A DNA stretch of 64,000 nt. Source: Temnopleurus reevesii (taxonomy: Eukaryota > Echinodermata > Echinoidea > Temnopleuroida > Temnopleuridae). Shown piece after piece: positions 54,925 through 64,000 of the stretch. The stretch's first letter is position 1; every line of letters starts with the position of its first letter. Made by a program: the position numbers and the translations under genes. The stretch spans positions 35,958 through 99,957 of the forward strand of contig BQKZ01001110.1 in assembly GCA_036244855.1 (NCBI GenBank). Reading direction: 5' to 3'. Under the pieces are notes generated by a model that did no database searches, was not told the DNA's origin, and worked only from the letters and a program-made list of their open reading frames with translations.

Positions 54925-55041
54925 GTACTACTTGATTCCGATTTTTCTGATTTGGATGAATTTCTGGGCCGCAATGTCTCTGATGATGATGATGATGATG
55001 ATGTTGATGTTTATGGGGCATCACTATCGCTGTCCCATTGA
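54925..55041 (+). CDS. Read-through acidic C-terminal tail (isoform option 1)
   Basis: Direct continuation of the last common exon: [19 protein letters not shown], then seven Asp (a GAT repeat), [12 protein letters not shown] and TGA at 55039-55041. Acidic, unlike the basic spliced tails. An AATAAA at 55739-55744 could serve it. It could equally be intron sequence if the donor at 54925 is always used; the acidic, low-complexity but ordered composition argues for coding. Confidence 0.45.
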   Translation, partial: VLLDSDFSDLDEFLGRNVSDDDDDDDVDVYGASLSLSH

Positions 55042-56279
55042 CATCATTACCCATCCACATCCAGCTATTTTCTCACGGTACTTGCGCATTTCTCGTTGAA
55101 TGACGTTGCTTGGGCTTTTATTTAGTGATTTTTAGACAGCTCGGAACTGCTCTGTTTCAGGTGGTCACGAGCTGCGTTCATGTTTATTCGGAAAGTCAAA
55201 TGGCATTGTAGGGGAAAGTGCATCCCCTTCTTCGAAATTAAAGTCCACATTTTTTATTTCAATACACATTAAAATTCTGAATCCAAAATCTTGGGGATGC
55301 CCTTTAAACCAGCTCTGCCTGATGACCCGTTTTGTCTTTATTATGATTTATGTTGCTGTCTTATTCACAAACCAACATAAACCTTCGTTCGTGGTCATTA
55401 CATTTCTAAATCAAGGGGAAATATTAAACCCAAGATGAATATCAAATTCAATTCTGAGCAAATTTATGGTAAGGAATCCATTATTGGCATTACACAATTA
55501 TTTACATTCAAACATTCGAAGCCTAGCAAAGCAACTGCAAGCAAGAAATGCGCAATTTATCGATTTTTTTTCTCATCCTAGTTTCACTTTCATCTGCTTA
55601 ACGTTTTCATTTATTGTTATTTCTATTTAATATTTCTCCTTTGTCTATTCAATTTTCTGTGTTCCATTATTCCATTTTCGATTACGAATCGTATTCGTAT
55701 AACATTTAGGTTTAACCAGATCATTCTGAATTCTACAGAATAAATTTATATCCAAATAACCCTGATTCAAAAATCCACTTGCGACTAACTAGAATTATAA
55801 TCATCAAATTTTCGTGGAAGGGACAAGAAGCAATTGTTTAAATATAATTTCCAAAAAATACAAGTAATACTCTTTTGCTACAATGGCTGGGCAATTTCAA
55901 ACATTTACTAACATTTTGGTTTAATTTCATTGCAGTTATGTCTCCTTAATCAAATAGTTGTTCCGATAACGTTTTCGCCCTCTAATTTTTTTAAGGTAAT
56001 GTCGCAGTCTTTTTTCTTCAAATCTGATTTAGTCAAATTAACTAAATGTTCGTAATATGACATAGTAATTAACTGAATTCTTTCGGCTATTATAACATTG
56101 TGGTTCACCCTTCCATATTTCATGTACTTCATTGATATTCTGTAAGTATGATATCTGAGGTACATTTTCTCTTTTCTATATCTTTCTCCATCCATCCCAT
56201 AGCCATATCGTCTACAGTTGGGATCGACATTCCCATCTTGATTTCGTCCCTATTTACAACATTTTTCGTTTCATTCCAG

Positions 56280-56351
56280 GTTTGGCAGCTGCCTTCAGCT
56301 GGCAGTTTATACCTTTACGCACTTTGCAATCGATCTAGAAAACTCTTTTAA
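56280..56351 (+). CDS. Weak candidate terminal exon (isoform option 2)
   Basis: After acceptor TTTCATTCCAG the phase-0 frame reads VWQLPSAGSLYLYALCNRSR, KLF and TAA. The pyrimidine tract is fair. The peptide has no resemblance to MHC tails; chance is likely. Confidence 0.18.
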   Translation, partial: VWQLPSAGSLYLYALCNRSRKLF

Positions 56352-57147
56352 GCCTACACCTAATCAAAAGCTCTATATAGCAGTGTATAATACAGCTTTA
56401 GAGGACAAATAATGTTCACTAGAGTTCACCCTGTAGATAGCAAAATTTAGTGCCAGCTTTGTCCTTAAAATCGGGACAACTGACGCCAGATTTGTCTTCA
56501 GTGCGTATAGCAAATCTTCACATCCTTATATCACCTTCTTATTTTAAATCTTCATTTTATTTAATTATTATAATGTTTATCACAATTTCACTGTCTATAC
56601 ATTTGCAAACTGTACATGTGACCCGTTTCTTCAAATCACACAATATAAGTCACACTGGTCACCAGAATATTAACGATCTAAAATCGGAGTCAGCTTTTGT
56701 ATCAATGATGAAAATGTATTTTAAAAAGATCACCTTTCATGGATGACAGTCTTGACAAATATATGAACTCAAAGGTACATCCAGGACTTATTGCGGATTT
56801 TAGGCATTGGTTCACATATACAATACCACAATCTTTATTAATTTCACCGACATATTCTTCTCTATGCAAACCTTATTATATAATTACATCGTCTACTGGG
56901 AGGCCAAAAGGGCGTAAAGAGTCTTTGGCAATAGCACAGGAACATTTTCGTCGAGCAAAGGTTTGGGACAGCAAGTCATTGTTCGCGGACAATGTCTTAC
57001 TACCTCGAAGCTTGTGAAACGAGACCATTCTTTGAAAGACACTCTGCCCTCTTGGCACCTGGGATATTATGAGTTGGTGTTGGGTTCCACTTTAGCGCTT
57101 TTTTCTTGTAACTCTTTCATGTGTTCGTCTCTCTCCGTCCTACACAG

Positions 57148-57174
57148 AAAGGGTCAAAGAGTGTAAAGCACTAG
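57148..57174 (+). CDS. Candidate short terminal exon KGSKSVKH (isoform option 3)
   Basis: An excellent acceptor (pyrimidine-rich GTTCGTCTCTCTCCGTCCTA then CACAG at 57147) precedes KGSKSVKH and TAG in phase 0. Very short basic tails of this kind exist in other MHC genes: Drosophila exon 19 adds a single residue. The following CCGTTGTAGCTCAGCACTAG resembles TTGTTCGTAGCTCAGCAAGG inside option 4, hinting at a duplicated terminal exon. Confidence 0.4.
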   Translation, partial: KGSKSVKH

Positions 57175-57752
57175 AAGGCCTACCGTTGTAGCTCAGCACT
57201 AGGTTCCACACGGTAATCATGAACGCATCATGTGTCGATCATGTGATGATCATGTGATCACTACCATTTGATCCATTCGATCTGAATATCTCTGAATTTG
57301 GGGTATCAAAAAAATCATTTGACATCATAGTTAGAAGAAAAAACAAATTTCTGGACACTGTATCTTGATCGCGCACACTAAAGTGTCTTACTTTTGGCGA
57401 AATCATTTTAAAATGTATATGAAATATCCAAATGCAAACTTCAGAGATAAACAGAAGTAGAATGGGCACATAGCTCTTGTGATTCTCTTATTAGCATCAT
57501 CTCTAGTTACTTGTTTGACATATGTTCTTTTTCTTCTCTCGTTCCTTTTCATATTCCACTCACCCGCACACCAACAATACCGCCATCACCTCTACCATTT
57601 GTATGCATTTTCTAATGCCTCCTCATCTCTGCGCAACCTGTGCATGTGTTATATGCATTGGTTTGAAAACATCTCCTCAAAACTTTTCAAATCTCAAATG
57701 AAACTTTTGACGACCATGGCCCTCCATTATTACCACCACTACCATCATCCAG

Positions 57753-57812
57753 TCGGGTACAAAGGTTGTTCGTAGCTCAGCAAGGTCTGCATCATCATCC
57801 TACGCATCTTAA
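57753..57812 (+). CDS. Candidate terminal exon SGTKVVRSSARSASSSYAS (isoform option 4)
   Basis: After acceptor ACCATCATCCAG (57752) the phase-0 frame encodes 19 residues and TAA. The Ser/Arg-rich, basic composition is typical of non-helical tailpieces of muscle myosins, where Ser residues near the tip are phosphorylated and regulate filament assembly. An AATAAA at 58910-58915 lies downstream and before option 5. I rate it the most family-like tail. Confidence 0.55.
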   Translation, partial: SGTKVVRSSARSASSSYAS

Positions 57813-59647
57813 GGACCTCAATGGTAGGGAGAGTCATCCGTGCCGTCATGTGTGTGATGCGTGCGTGGCGATACAAAACCCTCTTATTAGTGAAGCAGCG
57901 AAAACAAAATGGTGCCTCATGGGATATATCACGTGACCCCGTACCAGTGGAACTGTCATAACTATGGATTCATGTAATTCAATCAAATGAAATATGCAGT
58001 GATCATTTCTTGCAATACTTTCATCACTGCGGAAATGGGAAATATGATTTGAAATTGTGGATTCGAATTTAAGACATGATATTACGTCATGAAATTACGT
58101 CATGGATAATGTCAAAATTACGTGCAGTAAGAGGGATTTGTGAGCTACATCGCGATAGTTGGAATTCTGGTTGCTGGCGGCGAATGTTTTGTTGCTAACT
58201 CAAAAATTCTTGGAAATCCTATTCACGGTGCAGATAGAAAATTCACCTGATATCTTTAAATTACTGACTGAATATAGCGCGACTACGCTTTTTTCTCCTG
58301 AAGCTATATCACAAATAATGAAATTAGAAATTGATATTGCTACTGCACAGCCTAAAAAGCACAGTGTCAACAATCGTATATTTCTAATCATCTGCACATT
58401 TTACTTACCTTCTACAGTAATACAGGGAATTATCAAAATTAGTTGCTTTCACCTAATTTGCGCATATACTTGAGCTTTAGCCTTTTAGCTTTTTGCACAT
58501 GTGCGTAGGTTTAGCGATGTATTATTTACATCAATTAACATCTTAAAACGCATTTATTGCTCATTCTTGTTCACTTTTGAAGAAATGAGAAAGAATACGG
58601 GTCCATGGAACATTAATACTCACGATCCTCATTTAATCCATTCTTTCCATCATTTCATCAGAATGAGTATGTGCGTGATTTTTTTTCTGGAATGTTTAAG
58701 GATGATCTTTGTAAGCATAAGCGTTCGTTTGGCGCACTCTGTACGATCCCACTGCGATCATATTTTCGAAAGTTCGGAAAGATTTGGAAATTGTAGTAAA
58801 AAAATTGATCTTTTTAATAGATTATGATTTGGCAGCAGCTCAAAAGATTGCAACGACAGCGCTATAATTGTACGTTGTTTTGAACGTAGAAGGGAGTTTG
58901 AAATGTTATAATAAAGATAAGCATACTTAGTAATCAATGTGATACCTATTTAGAACTTTGGTTATTTCGATCAAATGATACAATATGATAAATTCAATAT
59001 TTCTAATGGTACAACGTTAAAGATATGGTCACAGTCCATTGTAAAGTGTGCGCTGATCTTTTTTCGGACCGTTAGAAATCTGATGTGAATTTGTTAAATT
59101 AGGAGACTAGAGTTACGCATGTTTTTACATAATGTTTATAGCAAAATCACATTTCGGAATTTCCAAATACCAGGAGGTAAAATTTGCTGTTTTATAATTG
59201 ATTAAATTCAAAGCTTGTTTCATAGTAGTATTTATTAGTTAATGGTCAGTTTCATAAGTGAAAGTTTGTTCCTGTTTTGGTGCATCTTTCGCATGTCTAG
59301 AATAGATGTTTTGTTAATGATCCTTAAGAAAGAAATCAAAAAAATAATGGTGACGTACAGTCATCAAATTTCTGCAAACCAAAACGATTGCTCTATTTTG
59401 ATGAACTCTGAAAGCATGATATCAATAATATATATTTTTTTAAATCAAATTTCCTTTTCATCAGTCAACAGCAATCGTTGATCAAAGAAATTATTCCTAA
59501 TTTGATATACCGAAAAAAGCATGGATTTGTTATCGTAGAATAGCTGATATTTCATAATTCGTTCAAAATATGTGTGCAATACTACTAGGTATGTTCTAAT
59601 CCATATTTTTGTGTTCTCTTTTTCTCCTCAATTCGATGAAAACACAG
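57813..59647 (+). other. Probable 3' UTR and/or intron
   Basis: AT-rich, no coding support. AATAAA at 58910-58915 is the only polyadenylation signal noticed here. Confidence 0.45.
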
Positions 59648-59800
59648 GGTGGCTACGTAAATCCATACAGTTCTTTTCGGCGAGTCTCTAGAAGTAGCTC
59701 GATTCTTAGTACACTTTCCGCAAAGGGGGACATCTCCATCCCATCTCTACGAGGGGATTTGAACCATGTACACACCAACCACCAAGCCAAGCAAGAGTAA
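59648..59800 (+). CDS. Candidate terminal exon with PKA-type site (isoform option 5)
   Basis: Strong acceptor (TTCTCTTTTTCTCCTCAATT tract, then AAAACACAG at 59647). The phase-0 frame gives 50 residues: GGYVNPYSSFRRVSRSSSIL, STLSAKGDISIPSLRGDLNH, VHTNHQAKQE, then TAA (59798-59800). FRRVS is a consensus PKA/PKG-type site within a Ser cluster. AATAAA signals follow at 60425 and 61039. GGYV--YSS recurs in the rod-protein head exon ([10 protein letters not shown]). Confidence 0.5.
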   Translation, partial: GGYVNPYSSFRRVSRSSSILSTLSAKGDISIPSLRGDLNHVHTNHQAKQE

Positions 59801-62470
59801 CAACATTCATCGTACCAATGCACCACAAGCTTCGTCTATTTTTTTCGCGCGTTTTATCTTCTTCAATCTTCGTTATCTTGGTGGAAGGGATCTTTTTTAT
59901 AACTTATTTGTGTTGATTTTTTTCAAGCTCACTGAGGATTGTAATTCATAGACATGCATGGTTATGTTCTTGTTCATCTGTGGAAAAAGACTCTTGATTC
60001 AGTTTTATCGTGAATTGAATGAACTATTTGAAGAGAGATGAGCTTGCTATTTCGCTTGCTGTCTTCTCTCGACGCTCCAATGATATGGAGACCGATTTTG
60101 TGTAACTTCATCAGCATTTAGATACTTTAGACACAGAAGCATTCATTTCATTTGCGTCTTGTCAACAAAATATTTAATTTGTAGAAATATATGTGTATTT
60201 ATATTTTCGAGGAGTCATTCTTTGCACTTTGAGATAAGTTGAAAGCTTTAGAAGTGTTGGAGGCAACGGAGCCTGGCGTTCCTGTAACATGTGCATTAGA
60301 CAAATTTTAATTTATTTCATCATATTTATAGTTTTACTATGAAGCATATTATCGCGATTATGAGAAACTATGTAGTTTGTATTAACGATCTTAGATTCGC
60401 TAATGATCCGAAAGGATAGCTATAAATAAAATTTAAGAATGAGTGAAAACGAATCTCGTATTTAATTTGAAAGATGAGAAAAATATTGCAAAATAATGAA
60501 ATGAGAATGTGTGGACTAAACTTGTAATTTTCCTAACGTGTGCGAGTGATGCATTCATTTTTTTATTTCATATTTTATTTTCATGGATACCTTCGTGAAT
60601 GAAGGACGCTAGTCACGTGTTCATGTGAAGGATGACAAAAGGGCTTCTTATTGGTGTGATGGGGACAATGCATGGTGCCCAGTTCTGCCTCTGATTAAAG
60701 GCTGATTCAGGTCGGAGCCTTGGAACAGGACTTGACTGGCTGCACTCAAGTCAAGTCATTATATATGCAGACCAATCAGCGTCGAGAATCGACACATACT
60801 GATGACACGTATTTGCATATGACTTGTCTCATGAATTATTCATCATGTCATTCATATATATGAAGAAGTTCTACTCATGCAGAAAGAATGAAGCTCGCAA
60901 ACTAACTTTTTGAAAAAGAAAGGAAAAATCAGCGGTGATTTTATAGCTAATCAACACTAATCATTTTCTCGTGTAAAGTTTCGAGTGTCTTATGGGAAAC
61001 TGTGAAAGCAATATATTTTTTAATTATTTACATCGTGTAATAAATGTGTTGATAACTATCAAACCATCATTGAAACGTGGAGAAAAGAGAAAGAAAGCAG
61101 ATGTTAATTAAAACCACACATACTCAGTGAAAAAGAAATTGAAGATACCATACTGTTTTCTTTCTGATCATTGATTCTGGCATGATTCGAATGGCACGAT
61201 TCTCTGATTCTGTTTGCATCTTGAGCCCATGAATCGAGCGCCATGCATAGCGCACCAATACTAATTCCTTCTAGTATAGTCCCTCCTATATACTCGAGCG
61301 ACAAAGATAATTTGTCCGATTCCATTTCGTCAACGTCATGTTCATGAATGTATATTGTGAGCTTCCCTGAAAAATAGATCCCTTATTTTGTTATAGCTCA
61401 TGTCTTTATCATTTTCTTTCCTGAAACTATTTCCAAAAATGCGGAAACCCAATTGAGCTACTCCTATAGCTAGCCACCCGTGTGTGTATATAACCACCTC
61501 CTCTTAAAATAGTAGTATTGTGTGCGGCATGGGCTTTAATCATGCACTAATAGGTGCCGGTGTGTGCCAGAAAAAAAATATCCTAACATAAGGAAAATTA
61601 CATTATACTACCACACATGCGACTAAAACCTTTAGTGTTTGAATTACAACTACATGAAACCGTCATTTTTGTGATGGCTTCTTGAAGTAAACGAAAGCCT
61701 CATCTTATAATTTTATTTCTCCTCTTTTTGTAAACACATGCTTTCATTGTCCACAGCGAATACAAAAATAAATATGTTTTGAGTTGGTACTGAATCAAAA
61801 AGGGTCTCTGTGCCGTTTGAATTATGCCTCTTATTGTAAGCTGCAAGTTGCCTGTCAATGTGGTCATGATCCATCACTATGACAACGGAAAAGAAAATGG
61901 ATAAAAACAACAATTCTCATTTATAATTGATTCAATATACGAAAGAATGTCACTTCTCTGTGAATCTGCAAACAATACTAAGTAGGTGTTGTATACTTTT
62001 TGGAAAACGGTTTCCGTATCCTCTATTTGGGACTGTTTAGGTTCTTAACAAAACTCGAATATCTTTTGTGAAGCATCTACGGTTCCAAATACGGGATAGA
62101 ACGGTTTGAATTTGCCCTTTTCTGAGAGTCTTTGCACGTTCACCTGTTTGCAGAAGATCATGAGGGACTATTCCTTTCTCTTATCTAGCCATTGAGAATC
62201 ATTGAATGGGAGTTCTTGACTTTTTCCATTGTGTTTTCATAGTGAGTTGGGTTCTGAGGGTGTCCAAGAGAATTGTTTCCAAGTTGGCATAGAATATTGA
62301 TTTGTCTTTGCTTTCTATATCGGTGGATGTAAAAAAAACCAAAAAAAAAAAACATGCCTTTCCGCAAGTGCATTTCTGCCGACATCACTGACATAGTGCT
62401 TGACCTAGCTAGAAAGACTTATTTCACTGCCAACTTGGACACAAGTCGAATCCCTTCTTGAGTTCGCTCG
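59801..62470 (+). other. 3' flank, nothing recognised
   Basis: AT-rich; AATAAA at 60425-60430 and 61039-61044 may end the transcript. No gene found on either strand. Confidence 0.5.
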
Positions 62471-62471
62471 G

Positions 62472-63540
62472 ATGTTGGTTGTAGCTTTTATGTCTTATCA
62501 AGAATGTGGTTGTTGGTTGGATGTCTGGTTAAGATTGTTAGTTGTTGGCTGGATGTCTGGATAAGAATGTGGCTGTTGGTTGGATGTCTGGTTAAGATTG
62601 TTAGTTGTTGGCTGGATGTCTGGTTAAGAATGTTAGTTGTTGGTTGGATGTCTGGTTAAGAATGTTAGTTGTTGGTTGGATGTCTGGATAAGAATGTGGC
62701 TGTTGGTTGGATGTCTGGGTAAGAATGTGGTTGTTGGTTGGATGTCTGTGTAGGAATGTTAGTTGTTGGTTGGATGTCTGGTTAAGAATGTGATTGTTGG
62801 TTCGGATGGCTGGGTAATAATGTGGCTGTTGGTTGGATGTCTGGTTAAGAATGTAATTGTTGGTTGGATGTCTGGTTAAGAATGTGCTAGTTGGTTTGAT
62901 GTCTGGTTAAGAATGTGGCTGTTGGATGGATGTCTGGTTAAGAATGTGATTGCTGGTTGGATGTCTGGTTAAGTATTTGAATGTTGGTTGGATGTCTGGT
63001 TAAGAATGTGGTTGTTGGTTGGATGTCTGGTTGTGAATGTGGTTGTTGGTTTGATGTCTGGTTTCAGAATGTGACTTTTGGTTGGATGTCTGGTTAAGAA
63101 TGTGGTTGGTGGTTGGATGTCTGGTTAAGAATGTGTTTGTTGGTTGGATGTCTGATTGAGAATGTGGTCGTTGGTTGGATGTCTGGTTAAGAATGTTAGT
63201 TGTTGGTTGGATGTCTGTGTAGGAATGTAGTTGTTGGTTGGATGTCTGGTTAAGAATGTGATTGTTGGTTGGATGGCTGGGTAATAATGTGGCTGTTGGT
63301 TGCATGTCTGGTTAAGAATGTAATTGGTGGTTGGATGTCTGGTTAAGAATGTGCTAGTTGGTTTGATGTCTGGTTAAGAATGTGGCTGTTGGTTGGATGT
63401 CTGGTTAAGAATGTAGTTGCTGGTTGGATGTCTGGTTAAGAATGTGGTTGTTGGTTGGATGTCTGGTTAAGAATGTAGTTGTTGGTTGGATGTCTGGTTA
63501 AAAATGTGGTTGTCGGTTGGATGTCTGGTTAAGAATGATG
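62472..63540. repeat. Minisatellite, 31-bp unit, ~34 copies
   Basis: The unit is GTTGGTTGGATGTCTGGTTA plus AGAATGTGGTT, repeated with few changes and decaying after 63540. One strand lacks C almost completely. The frames stay open on the minus strand (Gln/Thr/Asn/His-rich) only because of composition. Confidence 0.95.
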
Positions 63541-64000
63541 GAAGTTCCTTGGTTTGATATCTGGTATGTTGGATGCTCGCTGGTCAGATGTTTAGCAAAG
63601 AATATTGTTTGGTTGGTGGTCTGGTTAAGAATGTTTGGCTGATAAGTTGTTAGTCTGTTAGTTGCATGGTACATGGTGGAGAAAGTTAGTTGCGTGTATG
63701 ATTAAGAACATTAAGTGTTGATTGGTATGATGTCTTAAATGTTACCGTACAATACACGACTTTTAATCGTACGACCTTAAGACCAATTCAGCAAATACTG
63801 AAGCAACCTCATAATTGTGCACCTTTACACGTTTTGCCGCATATTCCATGTATATACCTTTTGTGCACCGTCTTTTTGTACACAATATTTTTCTGAACAT
63901 TGAGGTTAGCTAAACTTGGCGCCCCTTTTTTTTCTACAGAGCCTGGTGGCGGATAGACCAATGTATTGCAACCCGATGTGTATGCTCGCATACACAACAG
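63541..64000 (+). other. Window end, possible splice acceptor at 63939
   Basis: Decayed repeat units run to ~63640, then unique sequence. CCCCTTTTTTTTCTACAG at 63922-63939 is a strong-looking acceptor, followed by an open phase-0 frame (SLVADRPMYCNPMCMLAYTT) to the window end. Too short to judge; it may belong to a further alternative tail or a different gene. Confidence 0.25.

Noticed and set aside
55137..55210. Possible terminal exon after TCTGTTTCAG near 55160 (VVTSCVHVYSESQMAL)
   Set aside because: Weak tract and no tail-like composition; acceptors like this occur by chance at this density.
63000..63305. Minus-strand Gln/Asn/Thr-rich open frame
   Set aside because: It is a reading of the 31-bp minisatellite, whose period shifts frame each unit.

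Overview
The window is the larger part of one muscle-type class II myosin heavy chain (MHC) gene on the + strand of a deuterostome invertebrate, most likely an echinoderm and perhaps a sea urchin. The evidence is AT-rich introns full of short palindromic foldback elements and tRNA-derived SINEs, many GT/AG introns, and a rod and motor that read as animal striated/smooth muscle MHC. The species assignment is inference. I reconstructed 34 exons (51-54924) that join in phase without a break into 1760 codons. They run from the P-loop through switch I, relay, switch II, loop 2, the SH1/SH2 helices, converter, both IQ motifs and the whole coiled-coil rod. The first ~178 residues of the motor lie upstream of the window.

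The most interesting region is the 9.8 kb intron 36176-45999, in the middle of the rod. It holds a self-contained alternative start: a TATA-like box near 43278, an initiator-like site near 43312, a ~280-base leader with no ATG, an in-frame stop, a strong Kozak ATG at 43592, and a 68-codon Ser-rich exon. That exon ends at a GT donor in exactly the phase needed to join the rod exon at 46000. The predicted product is a headless protein: a 68-residue non-helical N-terminus followed by the C-terminal 824 residues of the myosin rod. This is the architecture of Drosophila myosin rod protein (MRP) and molluscan catchin/myorod, both made from internal promoters of their Mhc genes. I know of no description of it in a deuterostome, and sea urchin spines have a catch apparatus. 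A second coding-like segment (45284-45406) in the same intron also ends in phase, and keeps the heptad register into exon 46000.

At the 3' end the last common exon (54772-54924) is followed by several mutually incompatible possible C-termini: an acidic read-through tail, a short basic exon at 57148, a Ser/Arg exon at 57753 and a PKA-site-containing Ser-rich exon at 59648. In the motor region at least six exons have truncated neighbouring copies ('ghost exons'), and a possible second loop-2 exon lies at 19930. Together these suggest a single gene that has repeatedly generated alternative exons and an alternative promoter to make several thick-filament proteins.

Layout: 1-36 kb, motor, lever arm and S2 exons with repeat-rich introns; 36-46 kb, repeat-poor intron with the rod-protein promoter and head exon(s); 46-55 kb, compact rod (LMM) exons; 55-60 kb, alternative tails; 60-64 kb, 3' flank ending in a 31-bp minisatellite.
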